From a virus: a DNA stretch of 64,000 bases. The position numbers and the translations under genes are program-made. The DNA is taken from the IMG/VR virus record IMGVR_UViG_3300024517_000018, positions 1-64,000 of that record; one strand, given 5' to 3'. The notes beneath the pieces were generated by a model, which did no database searches, was not told the DNA's origin, and worked only from the letters and a program-made list of their open reading frames with translations. Each line of letters starts with the position of its first letter. The stretch's first letter is position 1. Below, piece by piece: positions 30,255-39,835 of this stretch.

Positions 30255-30577
30255 GCGCCGACTCGGGCGCTAAGAAACTGAAGAAGCCTGTTGCTCCAAC
30301 AATTACTGGTGACGAGTTTCCAAAGGTTCGGGATGACGAACTTCCACAATCGGCATCTGAGATCCCAGACCAGATCCCAGAACTGGGAAGCCTTCCTGTT
30401 CTGGAAGAGAAGGTTCTAAGGGAGATGCATCTATCTCCGAAAGGAGCGTTAATCAGAATCAAGGACAAGACAGAGTTCGAAAAAGCAGAAAAATATCTCG
30501 CAGCCTACAACCCAAAAAAGCTCAGTGTAGAGCACCGGGAGAGGCTGGGAATCGCCGCTTTATGGATCAAACGATGA
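30167..30577 (+). CDS. Hypothetical protein with a basic, disordered N-terminus
   Basis: This 136-residue protein starts inside the preceding gene (MPRKKSVVRHGRKKQ). The SADSGA stretch at about residues 30-35 comes from an in-frame palindrome copy. The C-terminal half (PKGALIRIKDKTEFEKAEKY) looks folded and resembles small tail/neck-region proteins. The real start could be later. Confidence 0.5.
   Translation: MPRKKSVVRHGRKKQHLENSGSGEGKLELSADSGAKKLKKPVAPTITGDEFPKVRDDELPQSASEIPDQIPELGSLPVLEEKVLREMHLSPKGALIRIKDKTEFEKAEKYLAAYNPKKLSVEHRERLGIAALWIKR
30254..30271. repeat. 18-bp palindrome copy 5
   Basis: AGCGCC-GACTCG-GGCGCT starts at the stop codon of one gene and lies in frame in the next (SADSGA). 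The same 18 bases plus the following AA recur, reversed, at 47010. Confidence 0.85.
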
Positions 30578-30894
30578 ACATCTCATTCAACAGCACGGAA
30601 GAATTCATTGACGAACTGGACCGAATCAACGACCCCCCTGATGGAAAAAGCCTTGTCTTGGGCGGGGTCGTCAGGATTGGATTACTGGAAGCGATCGACG
30701 AGACGTCCACAGACGTCTATCTGAGCAGCACCTTCGTGACTGGAGACGACGTTTATGAGCTTCTGGTCCACTGTGGCCGGAACGATCAGTATGTCACTGA
30801 CGGGACTGATGAGTATCTGACAATCCGAGAGTCCCTTGAGGACACTCTGGCTGATAAGGATCTTGAGATACGCTCTGGGAGAATCGATGGCTAA
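30574..30894 (+). CDS. Hypothetical neck-region protein
   Basis: This 106-residue protein starts at ATG 30574 (MNISFNSTEEFIDELDRIND), overlapping the previous stop (ATGA). It is acidic and alternates helix and strand. No family is recognised. Confidence 0.55.
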   Translation: MNISFNSTEEFIDELDRINDPPDGKSLVLGGVVRIGLLEAIDETSTDVYLSSTFVTGDDVYELLVHCGRNDQYVTDGTDEYLTIRESLEDTLADKDLEIRSGRIDG

Positions 30895-31507
30895 GAGAGG
30901 CCGACAAACTGTCACAATCAAAAACACGGGCGGAGAGTTTTCGCTCAGGTTGGAGAATGTGCTCAAGAGTCGGATCGAGGAAATCCGGAAGGGACTGCAA
31001 CACCGCATTCGAAAGAAGTGGAGCAAATCTGCTCGGACGCGCTACAGCGTGGGCGGAGAGCATCCCACCCGAGTCCAGGGACACCTGAGAGAGTCTGTTC
31101 AAGTCAAAAGAATTAACCCCTTTGCGATCAGAATCTCTACGACCGGGCCATTTGCGGCTCGGGAAAAGCTAGTTTCAAATGTGAGGCGAATCAGTCCGAA
31201 GAATGGAAAATACCTGGCAATTCCATACAGCTGGGCTGCCAAGCAGTGGTCTAGTGACGGTAACTCGGCTCGGAGTTTTCCTGGGGTTCGAATCATACGA
31301 AGGATGAACCAGAAGGATGGGGGCGGGAAGAAGTACAGTGCTCCATTTGGGATCTTTCTCGGAACTGGCGAAAACGAAAGCGAGCTTCACTACATCCTCA
31401 CAAGTAAGTCGTTTGAGATTCCGGCTCGCAAAGGTATCGACGACGCGGTCTTCGAAGAGACAGAGTGGATTGTCCGCAGACTTCTCTTTAGGGGGAATAT
31501 CAACTAA
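30887..31507 (+). CDS. HK97 gp10-like neck/tail completion protein
   Basis: This 206-residue protein starts at ATG 30887 (MAKRGRQTVTIKNTGGEFSL). A basic helical N-terminal part (RLENVLKSRIEEIRKGLQHR) and PTRVQGHLRESVQVK resemble gp10-type tail-completion proteins (the TGxLrxS-type segment). It overlaps the following gene by one base. The assignment rests mainly on position. Confidence 0.5.
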   Translation: MAKRGRQTVTIKNTGGEFSLRLENVLKSRIEEIRKGLQHRIRKKWSKSARTRYSVGGEHPTRVQGHLRESVQVKRINPFAIRISTTGPFAAREKLVSNVRRISPKNGKYLAIPYSWAAKQWSSDGNSARSFPGVRIIRRMNQKDGGGKKYSAPFGIFLGTGENESELHYILTSKSFEIPARKGIDDAVFEETEWIVRRLLFRGNIN

Positions 31508-31956
31508 TGCCACTCGGCAAGGGCATCTACGACCGATGGAATGACGCCAGCCTGGACACTTCGATAGCTAAGCTCTATCGGGGAAACTGGGGCCTGATGG
31601 GGGCGGACTCCACGCCAGAATCAGATGCCAACAAAGACATGCCCCGAGCCGAGTATGGACTGGGGCCTGACACCGTCTATGAAGATGCAGTCGAGTACAG
31701 CATCAGAATAACCGAGGTCCGCTTCAAAGTCTGGCATACTGATCTAGTTGCGCTGGAAGGATTCCTCGATACTATTGAGTCAAATATCAACGATTCTGAC
31801 CGGGCCGGAACCAATCCATTGGTCATTTCAGAAGGTGATGTGATTGATGTTCGGTTCGAAGGACGTGAGGCGTACAAGCTTCCAGACAAGAATGTCTATG
31901 CTGGGTACGTTGACTTTACCCTAATGTGGAAGAAAGCCCGGACGACTCCGGCTTAG
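31507..31956 (+). CDS. Tail terminator-like protein
   Basis: This 149-residue protein starts with an ATG that overlaps the preceding TAA by one base. It occupies the tail-terminator slot, right before the tube gene. The sequence (YSIRITEVRFKVWHTDLVAL, DRAGTNPLVISEGDVIDVRF) fits an alpha/beta terminator fold. Function is inferred from order. Confidence 0.5.
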   Translation: MPLGKGIYDRWNDASLDTSIAKLYRGNWGLMGADSTPESDANKDMPRAEYGLGPDTVYEDAVEYSIRITEVRFKVWHTDLVALEGFLDTIESNINDSDRAGTNPLVISEGDVIDVRFEGREAYKLPDKNVYAGYVDFTLMWKKARTTPA

Positions 31957-31977
31957 TAATCTCAAGGAGAGAGAAAC

Positions 31978-32364
31978 ATGGCCCTTTCTGGTAAGCAAGG
32001 CTACATGACCATCGGCAGTTGCACAATGGTTGCCGTGACCGACTGGGATCTGACGTACGGCTCCCCGAACGAAGAGTACTTCGCCGTGAGCGGCGACGGT
32101 GCTTCCGAAACAGTCTGCACGGCAGAACGTGGCAGCGGGACCATGAATATGGTCGTTGATGCTGACGCCCTCGCCGCCGATCTGGCTGAGACAGGTGACC
32201 TTGTCACGCTGACTCTTCTGGGTCAGACTGGCCTCACGCTGGCAACAGGAACTGCTCGACTGGGCCAGTTCAACTTCACGGGAAACCGGGAAGGTACTGT
32301 CCAGCGTGCATCTGTGCCATTCATGACTGATGGCGTTTGGACTGGAGCTGGCCTAAGGACGTAA
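31978..32364 (+). CDS. Putative major tail tube protein
   Basis: This 128-residue protein starts behind AAGGAGAGAGAAAC, the strongest ribosome site in the tail group, as expected for an abundant product. It is all-beta and Gly/Thr-rich with WDLTYGSPNEEYFAVSGDG and a tandem-strand C-terminus. Length and position fit a compact siphovirus tube protein. Confidence 0.6.
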   Translation: MALSGKQGYMTIGSCTMVAVTDWDLTYGSPNEEYFAVSGDGASETVCTAERGSGTMNMVVDADALAADLAETGDLVTLTLLGQTGLTLATGTARLGQFNFTGNREGTVQRASVPFMTDGVWTGAGLRT

Positions 32365-32367
32365 TCT

Positions 32368-33141
32368 ATGAGTGGGCTCTCAACACTCTGTGGTGTCGGC
32401 CCGCTGATTATTGTTCAGGGAAAGCCGGTACAAATTCGGGGTCGAACCCTCAAGCACCTGGCAGAAGTGGAAGCGCAGATCATGTATCTGCGAAACGATC
32501 CGCTTTTCCACGCCAGGTACTTTGCTATGCGCATAAAGGACTACGACGACCGCGTAGCGTTCCTTGAGGGTATTCTCCCGCCTATCCGGCACAAGTGGAT
32601 TGGTTGTCGGGGCTCAGACCTGAATCGCTATTACAGGTCTCCAGAGGGCCGCGTGCTGTCCTACTGGCAGGCTACAAGGGATTCGTCGGGAATGGACTTC
32701 CTTGAGGCTCAGGAGAGCTACTGTCGCGAAATTGAGGATCAGGGCTACGAGTGGTCACACAAGATTGAGTGGAGTATTGACGTTGCGACTGGTGACGCTG
32801 ATATCTGCTACATCTACGAAATTCTTGTCCTGGCTGAATCGTCAGGGGGCGGAGATGAGGGATTCATGCGTGAACGCTCATCCCTGTTTGGCTCTCTAAT
32901 CAAGGAGCCATTTAATATCTCTCCAGCCGATGTCGCCAATCTCACGCTCGGGCAGATATCTCTGATGATCAGGAAGACTGAAGACCAGATCGAGGACGTC
33001 TCCAATGAGAAGAGTGTTCTGGAGATGCAGGCAAAGAAACATACCAGGATTCTGCGAAAAGAATACACTGAGCGATACAGGGTCATGGCCAAAAACATTG
33101 CCAGTGGACGACCCGCACTGGCTGGATTAACAAAGGGATAG
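32368..33141 (+). CDS. Hypothetical tail protein, possible assembly chaperone
   Basis: This 257-residue protein follows the tube gene by three bases. It is helical, with a C-terminal coiled coil (TEDQIEDVSNEKSVLEMQ). Its place between tube and tape measure is where tail assembly chaperones lie. No slippery-site fusion to the next gene is obvious: the stop at 33141 and the ATG at 33144 are nearly adjacent. Confidence 0.45.
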   Translation: MSGLSTLCGVGPLIIVQGKPVQIRGRTLKHLAEVEAQIMYLRNDPLFHARYFAMRIKDYDDRVAFLEGILPPIRHKWIGCRGSDLNRYYRSPEGRVLSYWQATRDSSGMDFLEAQESYCREIEDQGYEWSHKIEWSIDVATGDADICYIYEILVLAESSGGGDEGFMRERSSLFGSLIKEPFNISPADVANLTLGQISLMIRKTEDQIEDVSNEKSVLEMQAKKHTRILRKEYTERYRVMAKNIASGRPALAGLTKG

Positions 33142-33143
33142 AC

Positions 33144-33641
33144 ATGAGTAAAGATTTCACACTGAAAATCAACCGTAAGAACTTCAAGTTTGGGAATCTG
33201 GGACACCGTTTCCGGATGCAGGCTGCCGAGGAGATCAGGAAGGTTCGCGGGGCCGCTTTCAAGGATTTCGTGGGCAGCCTGCCCAACGACCCAGCTGCGA
33301 TGATCTCACAGACCAATGTCGCCCTGGATACCTATATGAACGGAATCATCATCAGCGATGAGGACGTCAACAGGTGGACCAGTACCCCGGAAGGGCTGTA
33401 CTTCGCATTCTGCCAATCATCGAAGAAGGCAAACTCTGATATCAAGCAGGAAGATATCGACGAGACGTTCGATAACCTGGACCGGGACGGGATGCGTCAG
33501 CTGCGAGACTTCTGGATGACCGCACTTCAAGGTTCAGTCTGGACTGACCTGATGGAACACGCATTGAGTACAATTACGGACAGTCTGAAGGAAGATGATA
33601 AGGACTCTGACGAGAGCGCCGGATCCGGCGCTGGAGACTGA
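33144..33641 (+). CDS. Hypothetical protein before tape measure, possible chaperone
   Basis: This 165-residue protein (MSKDFTLKINRKNFKFGNLG) is helical with an acidic tail. It ends in ESAGSGAGD, where SAGSGA is encoded by an intact palindrome copy. It lies three bases before the tape measure start and probably helps its folding or length control. Confidence 0.45.
   Translation: MSKDFTLKINRKNFKFGNLGHRFRMQAAEEIRKVRGAAFKDFVGSLPNDPAAMISQTNVALDTYMNGIIISDEDVNRWTSTPEGLYFAFCQSSKKANSDIKQEDIDETFDNLDRDGMRQLRDFWMTALQGSVWTDLMEHALSTITDSLKEDDKDSDESAGSGAGD
33615..33632. repeat. 18-bp palindrome copy 6
   Basis: AGCGCC-GGATCC-GGCGCT is palindromic throughout, including the centre. It is in frame (SAGSGA), three codons before the stop codon. 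Confidence 0.85.
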
Positions 33642-33643
33642 TA

Positions 33644-36600
33644 ATGGCCAGAGGCACATCAATCGGCAGTGCTCATGTAGACTTCTCGGCTGAGGGTCTA
33701 CCTGAGCTTCTGAAGGGCGTGCGAGAAGCTGCCAATGAACTGAACAAGTTCAAAATGCCGGACATGATCACTGCTGGTCAAGTGAAAGGACTGGAGCAGT
33801 GGATCAAAGGCATGAAGAACGGCGGAGCCGAAATTAAAAGGCTCCAGAGTGCAATCAGGGGAGGGCAAACAGAGTTCAAGTTGAGCCCTCAGATGAAAGG
33901 GGCCATCCGAGACAAACAGGCTCTCGAATCACTGAAGAGGTATCAGTCTCAGGAAGACAAAGGCAACGCAATCACAGCTCGTCGACTTCAGGACGAGAAG
34001 GCGATCGAACGAGCACTCGATCGACAGCTAGGCCTCAAGAAGCAAGTTAGAGATGCTGCTCAGAAGTCCTCTGCCTTCCTTGGTGCTGGCGGAACACTTC
34101 CGATGCGGGAATCCCTACTCAACCAGAGGGAGTCCTTTGAGGAAACAAGAGGTCGGTTCACCACAGAAGGCAAAAAGGACATTCATCGCAATCCAGTCGC
34201 CTTCATGGATCAGATGTTGAAGTCGGGACGTGCCTCTGGCGATATTGATGCAGGATCCGAACATGAGAGATACCTAACGGCAATAAGGGCACAGACTCAA
34301 GTATCTGAAGGAGACTCGGAAGCGATCACTCGGGTTGCCTCAACAGCAGAGAGGCAGATGACAGACGCCGCTGGCAACTTCGGAGCAGTCCGGCTTGCAC
34401 AAAGATTCCAGGGTGAGTCGGGAGTGCGGCAGGAGCGTCAGGCTAACCGTGACATGTTGGGAGTATCCGGACAGGACTTTGCCAAACTGCAGCGCAAGCA
34501 GATAGTCAGCCAGGTTGGAGGTATAGGGGCCGATCCTGACGATGCCCGTCCGGAATTGGCTCAGGCTGCTCGCGATGCGGCTGAGCATATTGCCGCACAA
34601 ACCAAGCAGGCTGCAAACGAATATTATGACAGGGTCGAAGCTGGCCTCCAGGAGGGGCTTGCGAGCGGAAGAATTGGAGATGCACAGTTCGAAGTTGGCG
34701 TGGCCAGACAAGAGGCCAGGAGAGGGCGAGATCAAGAGCGAACCAGTGGCCGTATCGGTCGTCAACTATCCCGCGAGAATGTCGGGGGGATGTTGTCAGA
34801 GGGCGCAGATAAAATCAGCGGCGCAGGCCTGTCACCTGACGAGTTCTTTTCTCAGTTCGCCATTCTGGGACAGCAGACCTATGCCGTTCTGGAACAGCAG
34901 CTTGAAGATGCTCTTACTGGGCCATTTGATAAGCAGAGGCAAAAATTACTAGAGAGTTCAGCAGAGATAGCCGACAACCAGGGTAGAAAGCTTGACCCAA
35001 AACAACAACAAAAACTGAAACAGGATTTGAGCAGGGTTGACCGAGATGAGAGCCGCGAGAGAAGAAAGGCCGCACTTTCAGACTCATTTCAGTCAGAGCT
35101 AGACGCTGTGGAGGGCGGAGGATCTACCCGGGTCAATGATCTGGAAGATGAGATTAGTGTTCTGGAGAGGCTTAAAAAGGAGAGAGGCTCCGGAAACGCA
35201 GCCATTCAGGACAATATCGATGCACAGATTGAGTTTAGAAAATCACAGCTTCCAATGCTTCAAAACATGCAAAGGCTTGATCTGGCATCTAAAAAACTTA
35301 CAACGCGAATGAACAACCTAAAGACTACTGGAAGGGGTAACACTAAGGAATTCAAAGAACTTCAAAAGGAGTTGCAGGATAACGATAACAACATGCAGAG
35401 ACTAAGTGCTGCGACTGGAGGCTTTAACGAAGCTGCGCACGCTGCGTCTCAAGGGCAGCGCAAAGTCACGTTCATGATGCAGCAGGGGTCGTATGCCGTA
35501 CAGGACTTTGTCCAAGTTATCGGACAAACTGGCCTGAGCGGTGCTCTCCGCGCATCTGCAAATAACGTAGCTCAGTTGTTCGCAACGATGGGCACGGTCA
35601 AGGGGGCTCTCTTAAGTGGCGGTGTGACGCTTCTAATGATCGGGATCGCAGAGGCAATAACCCTTATGGGTAAGTCGGCGAAAGACACATCCAAGGACTT
35701 GGAGATTCTGATACGCAAGCTTGAAACACTGGTCAAGTTAAGAGAGCAGGGAAGGTCTGACAGTCTCGATATTCTCTCATCACGGGGCCTGTCTGAAGAA
35801 TTTTCCGTATCTCAGGCAGAGAAAGTAACCCAAAAGGCTTTCGACAAAGAGGGCCTGAAGAGCAAGGCAGAGGGACAACTCGATTCTATTATTTTGGATG
35901 TATCCAGTAGTGGTTGGGCCGCTGGCCTTAACGAGACGTTCTCCAAGATAATGCACTTTACTGCTGTAATCGCAGATACTGCGCAAGATCAAATAAGTGA
36001 CTTTGATAATATTCCGGGGTTGGCGGACAGGGCAAACGAAGGCCTTGACACGTTTAAGATGCACGTCTTAAATGAATTACTTGTAAGCGGTAAGGCAAAG
36101 GCGATGAAGACGGCTGAAAGACTGGGTTCTACAATGAATCCAGAGAATAAGCAATCTCTTACAGATATAGCTAATATAGACAAAAGCTCGCTTGCTGGAA
36201 AAGCAGAGATTGCTCGCTTGCTGCACAGCCTGAAAGAGATCGACGGGGACAGTCCAGAATTAGTAAAATTCAAAGAGACTTTGGAGGAAATTTCCAGAGT
36301 TACAGCGGAAGCGGAAGCGGCGTCAAAAGCGTTCGCGGACTCCATTGTTCAGCTTACCCAGAGAATGAATGATTTTATGTCTGGCAAGACAAGCCAGATA
36401 GCGTTTGGATCATCGGTATCCAACCTTAAGGATGCCGAGTCGATGGCACATGCGTCCTTTGGTGCCAGAACACAACTAAAGAGTATTGACGACACACTGG
36501 ATAAAGGTGGGCTCAGCGAAACACAAATAGCGTCACTGACTGAAAACAGAAATCAACTACAGGGCATGATCAAGCTGTACGATGATTCGATCGACAAGTT

Positions 36601-37780
36601 TCTTTCTGGTGTTGGAGGTGGAATAAATGATGTAAATACCCAAAAGCTCGACAAGATTGAATCTGATTTCGATAAGAGAAGGCAGGGTGTTGACGAGAGC
36701 ATTAAAGGCACGACCCCAGACGATATACGTCGCAAGAAGGCATTCAAAGACGAGTTTACAAGACAGGAAGAATTGGCCAAAGAGGAGAGCATTAAATCAT
36801 CCAGGTTCAAAAGACAGTCTGGTGAGACTATGGCGGATTTCCGTAACCGCATCAGCAGCGAGAGTGCTGAAGCCGCAGGCAGGCTCCCGGGGTCAGCTAA
36901 GGATATTAGGCGAAGGGAGAATATTGGAGTTAATAGCGCATTAGCAGAGACATTCAAGCTGGAAGCTGACAGGCCAGGTCTCGATGCTCTTTCCAAGTCC
37001 CTATATAATATAAAATCACAGGCTTTCAGTGCTGATGCTCAATTGGAAGAGTGGGCGAACACTCTTAGCAAGACGCCTGCTGAGTTAGCTGCCGCCACGG
37101 CTGCCCTGAATAACTTCCTTGCAGCTCAGAAGAGAATCGCATACCTAAATGACGAGTCGGCAAGACTGAAGTTCGGCAGCGAGATCGACTCTCTGAAATC
37201 AGACAGCACAAGACTGGACCGAGAGCAGGACCAGATACAGGAAGCGGATATTGCCAGACGAAAAAGAATCGAGGAAGAGGACGCAGCCGGAAGGCTAACC
37301 CCAGCAGAGAAACAGAAAGCGACAGAAGAGGCTGATTCACAATTGTTCGATGATATGTTGAAGGCTGGCCGTCAGGATCAGGCGAGAAAGATTGGAGAGA
37401 ATGCGGATTTCCAGAGTCGCCTTGATGCTGCTGACGGAGAAGTCGACATTGACGAGCAGAGGGCCAAGATTAGACGTGACCTTGAAGCCAAGATTGCGCA
37501 AATCCAAGCTGATGTCGATCCAGGAAATGACGAGTCTGTGGCTAATGCTGAGAAGAAGATCGCAGAAGAGGCGGCGATCGCGGGAGTCAAAGAGGCGTCA
37601 CTTACGGACGCTCCTGTCGGATTGACTGATGTCGGAAGTTTGCACAGTCAGATTCAGACCTCACTGAAGGGCGATAAGCAACTTGACGCTGCCGTGGAGG
37701 GCAACAGGATTCTTAATCTGATTAACACTGGAATGGGACAGCTGAATGCCAACTTTGGCAATATGGGGAAAATTATATAA
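33644..37780 (+). CDS. Tape measure protein
   Basis: This 1378-residue protein is the longest in the window. It is mostly charged, helical and rich in Gln, Glu, Lys and Ser, with a hydrophobic stretch near residues 640-680 (GALLSGGVTLLMIGIAEAITL) as usual in tape measures. It should set tail length; at about 1.5 angstrom per residue that would be roughly 200 nm, if the whole chain is used. No lysozyme or peptidase motif was noticed. Its stop shares a base with the next start. Confidence 0.85.
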   Translation: MARGTSIGSAHVDFSAEGLPELLKGVREAANELNKFKMPDMITAGQVKGLEQWIKGMKNGGAEIKRLQSAIRGGQTEFKLSPQMKGAIRDKQALESLKRYQSQEDKGNAITARRLQDEKAIERALDRQLGLKKQVRDAAQKSSAFLGAGGTLPMRESLLNQRESFEETRGRFTTEGKKDIHRNPVAFMDQMLKSGRASGDIDAGSEHERYLTAIRAQTQVSEGDSEAITRVASTAERQMTDAAGNFGAVRLAQRFQGESGVRQERQANRDMLGVSGQDFAKLQRKQIVSQVGGIGADPDDARPELAQAARDAAEHIAAQTKQAANEYYDRVEAGLQEGLASGRIGDAQFEVGVARQEARRGRDQERTSGRIGRQLSRENVGGMLSEGADKISGAGLSPDEFFSQFAILGQQTYAVLEQQLEDALTGPFDKQRQKLLESSAEIADNQGRKLDPKQQQKLKQDLSRVDRDESRERRKAALSDSFQSELDAVEGGGSTRVNDLEDEISVLERLKKERGSGNAAIQDNIDAQIEFRKSQLPMLQNMQRLDLASKKLTTRMNNLKTTGRGNTKEFKELQKELQDNDNNMQRLSAATGGFNEAAHAASQGQRKVTFMMQQGSYAVQDFVQVIGQTGLSGALRASANNVAQLFATMGTVKGALLSGGVTLLMIGIAEAITLMGKSAKDTSKDLEILIRKLETLVKLREQGRSDSLDILSSRGLSEEFSVSQAEKVTQKAFDKEGLKSKAEGQLDSIILDVSSSGWAAGLNETFSKIMHFTAVIADTAQDQISDFDNIPGLADRANEGLDTFKMHVLNELLVSGKAKAMKTAERLGSTMNPENKQSLTDIANIDKSSLAGKAEIARLLHSLKEIDGDSPELVKFKETLEEISRVTAEAEAASKAFADSIVQLTQRMNDFMSGKTSQIAFGSSVSNLKDAESMAHASFGARTQLKSIDDTLDKGGLSETQIASLTENRNQLQGMIKLYDDSIDKFLSGVGGGINDVNTQKLDKIESDFDKRRQGVDESIKGTTPDDIRRKKAFKDEFTRQEELAKEESIKSSRFKRQSGETMADFRNRISSESAEAAGRLPGSAKDIRRRENIGVNSALAETFKLEADRPGLDALSKSLYNIKSQAFSADAQLEEWANTLSKTPAELAAATAALNNFLAAQKRIAYLNDESARLKFGSEIDSLKSDSTRLDREQDQIQEADIARRKRIEEEDAAGRLTPAEKQKATEEADSQLFDDMLKAGRQDQARKIGENADFQSRLDAADGEVDIDEQRAKIRRDLEAKIAQIQADVDPGNDESVANAEKKIAEEAAIAGVKEASLTDAPVGLTDVGSLHSQIQTSLKGDKQLDAAVEGNRILNLINTGMGQLNANFGNMGKII

Positions 37781-38826
37781 TGGCAGTATCACGGAATATC
37801 TTCTCGCCTGGAATTACGGGGGAAATTACGCCCACAAGTGGATCATTTGAGGTCGTGGAGAGGATTGCGTGGGCAGATACAATTCCCAGACTGAGAGAGA
37901 TATTTCCCATAAGCACGTCTTCTGTGATTGGGCTTCCTGAAGTCGACCCATTCTTTGGAACGTACAGGGCATCGTCTGTCAAGATGCGGGCTCATGGAGG
38001 AGAGCCTAAGCAGATCGGAAGGAATATCGGTTTTACTGCCGGGGTTCAGATCCCGGTATATGACCACAACATCTTCACGATTACGTATTCATCAAATCAG
38101 AATGATTACACAGATAGTTCTGAGCAGTCCAACGACCCCGTCCCGTTCCTGAGCCATAGCTGGAGTGCTGGCGGCGAAATCATCACCGTGGAAAACGCGG
38201 ATATGAAATGGTCTGGTGGTGATGCCGCCAGGGCTCATGCTGCAGCTTCCAATGCAAACTTCATAGTTCCCACGATTGAGCACTCCATTACCTGGCACAG
38301 GGTGAAGACTCCCCCGTTCGAGGCGATCAGATCTGCTCTCGGTAAAGTCAACGTATCAACTATGGACTTTGATACTGGGACAAACATATGGCCAGAAACT
38401 CTTCTGTTTTTAGGGGCAGAGCTTAGTCGTGATATTCTCACTGATGGAACCCGCGCATGGCAGGTTGTTTACAAATTCAGCGAAAGAAGAGTCGATACTG
38501 GATACGCCTCGAATGGCGTTCAGTACTTCGATGGTGTTGGAAGATACATAGAGAGTTCAATACGGTATACACCAGGCAGCATCACAGCTCCTGGTCTTGA
38601 TGATTCTGGGCTGCCATTCGGAACTAATATTATCGGAGGGTGGAATCACTTCTTCAGGCAAAAGTATGGAAGCACGGCAGGGGCGATTTATACTTACCCG
38701 GGATTCTACAGGCTTCATTTAGATTCTGGTGTAGGACTCACGCCGACCACTTCTAAATTCTATGTGAAGGAATTTGCGATTTTCAAGAGACACGAACTGC
38801 TTGACCTCTTCACTCAGGTGACCTAA
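37780..38826 (+). CDS. Putative distal tail or minor tail protein
   Basis: This 348-residue, largely beta protein follows the tape measure and overlaps the next gene by one base. It contains NWHRVKTPP-like and FYRLHLDSGVGLTPTTSKF stretches but no motif I can name. Order suggests the distal tail or baseplate hub position. Confidence 0.5.
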   Translation: MAVSRNIFSPGITGEITPTSGSFEVVERIAWADTIPRLREIFPISTSSVIGLPEVDPFFGTYRASSVKMRAHGGEPKQIGRNIGFTAGVQIPVYDHNIFTITYSSNQNDYTDSSEQSNDPVPFLSHSWSAGGEIITVENADMKWSGGDAARAHAAASNANFIVPTIEHSITWHRVKTPPFEAIRSALGKVNVSTMDFDTGTNIWPETLLFLGAELSRDILTDGTRAWQVVYKFSERRVDTGYASNGVQYFDGVGRYIESSIRYTPGSITAPGLDDSGLPFGTNIIGGWNHFFRQKYGSTAGAIYTYPGFYRLHLDSGVGLTPTTSKFYVKEFAIFKRHELLDLFTQVT

Positions 38827-39833
38827 TGGCCAAGAGTCAGCTGCCTAAAATTAACTCTGGCGACTCAATCTACAAGGTTCTGAGTGCAGACTATCAGGGC
38901 CAGATTAGTGACAGCCTGCGCAGATTCAACCAGCTTACTGGTGGACAGGTGGGCCGGACCACGGGAACTGTGAATCTGATCCCACCCAGAACAGAAGGCC
39001 CTGAGAAGATACTCACTGCTCAGCTGTTGGGTAATCTGGATGCCGGGATAGGAACCACATACGGATACACAACGGCAGCAGTCGAGGTTCAGGAGTTTGA
39101 CTACGAAGCCGGTCGCCCTGACGACCAGGCCGCAGAGCGCAGGTTTGAAATCACTTCCGTCGACATAGTGACGAAGAAGATCAAGATCGCAGGACAGCAT
39201 GCAGCACAATTTACTGACAGGCATGAAGTCTGGCTAAGAGACACTGAAGACATGACCGACACGAGAGATGGAACGTATTCGGTCAGCAGTTCTGAGAATA
39301 TAGTCGCTGATGACGAAACAGAGATAGAGCTTTACGAGGATATCCCATCAATCATTGATCCAATGACCACAGAGGAACTCATCAAGGGATTCATATGGCT
39401 GTGGACTCCGTTCGAGCACATGTACGTGACGGAAACCAAGGTGCTCACTGATTACAGGATGGTTGTCAACAGGAGCAACGCCTCATTTTCGGAGGGCGAT
39501 CTGGTCAACATTCTGTGGGTTGATGGAGAGTACATAGTCCTGGGTTCTGCAGCTGCCGTAATACGAGGATACACACGAGGAGGTCTTGGCGTAGCTTCAA
39601 TCGATGTTGATGGGATACTCCAGCCAGCATCTGGAACACTCGCCAAGTACGCAAACAACGGAGATGGGGACTGGGCTTATGTTTCCGATGTTGACCTGAT
39701 TAATTACGACGAAACCCTGACCATAGCAGACAAGGTCTACTGCATTTGCTTCCTTGACAGTAACTCTGGTAAATACGAGCCATTCCCGGCTTGCAGTACG
39801 ACCGCATTGACTATACCCGATGCAGAGGAATAA
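38826..39833 (+). CDS. Hypothetical minor tail protein
   Basis: This 335-residue protein begins MAKSQLPKINSGDSIYKVLS. A conserved-looking GEYIVLGSAA-type strand (WVDGEYIVLGSAAAV) resembles the ends of tail-tip proteins. The fold is mainly beta. The role is inferred from context. Confidence 0.45.
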   Translation: MAKSQLPKINSGDSIYKVLSADYQGQISDSLRRFNQLTGGQVGRTTGTVNLIPPRTEGPEKILTAQLLGNLDAGIGTTYGYTTAAVEVQEFDYEAGRPDDQAAERRFEITSVDIVTKKIKIAGQHAAQFTDRHEVWLRDTEDMTDTRDGTYSVSSSENIVADDETEIELYEDIPSIIDPMTTEELIKGFIWLWTPFEHMYVTETKVLTDYRMVVNRSNASFSEGDLVNILWVDGEYIVLGSAAAVIRGYTRGGLGVASIDVDGILQPASGTLAKYANNGDGDWAYVSDVDLINYDETLTIADKVYCICFLDSNSGKYEPFPACSTTALTIPDAEE

Positions 39834-39835
39834 TC

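Noticed and set aside
32368-33641. Programmed frameshift between two tail chaperone frames
   Set aside because: The first frame ends in a stop two bases before a separate ATG and I see no slippery heptamer upstream.
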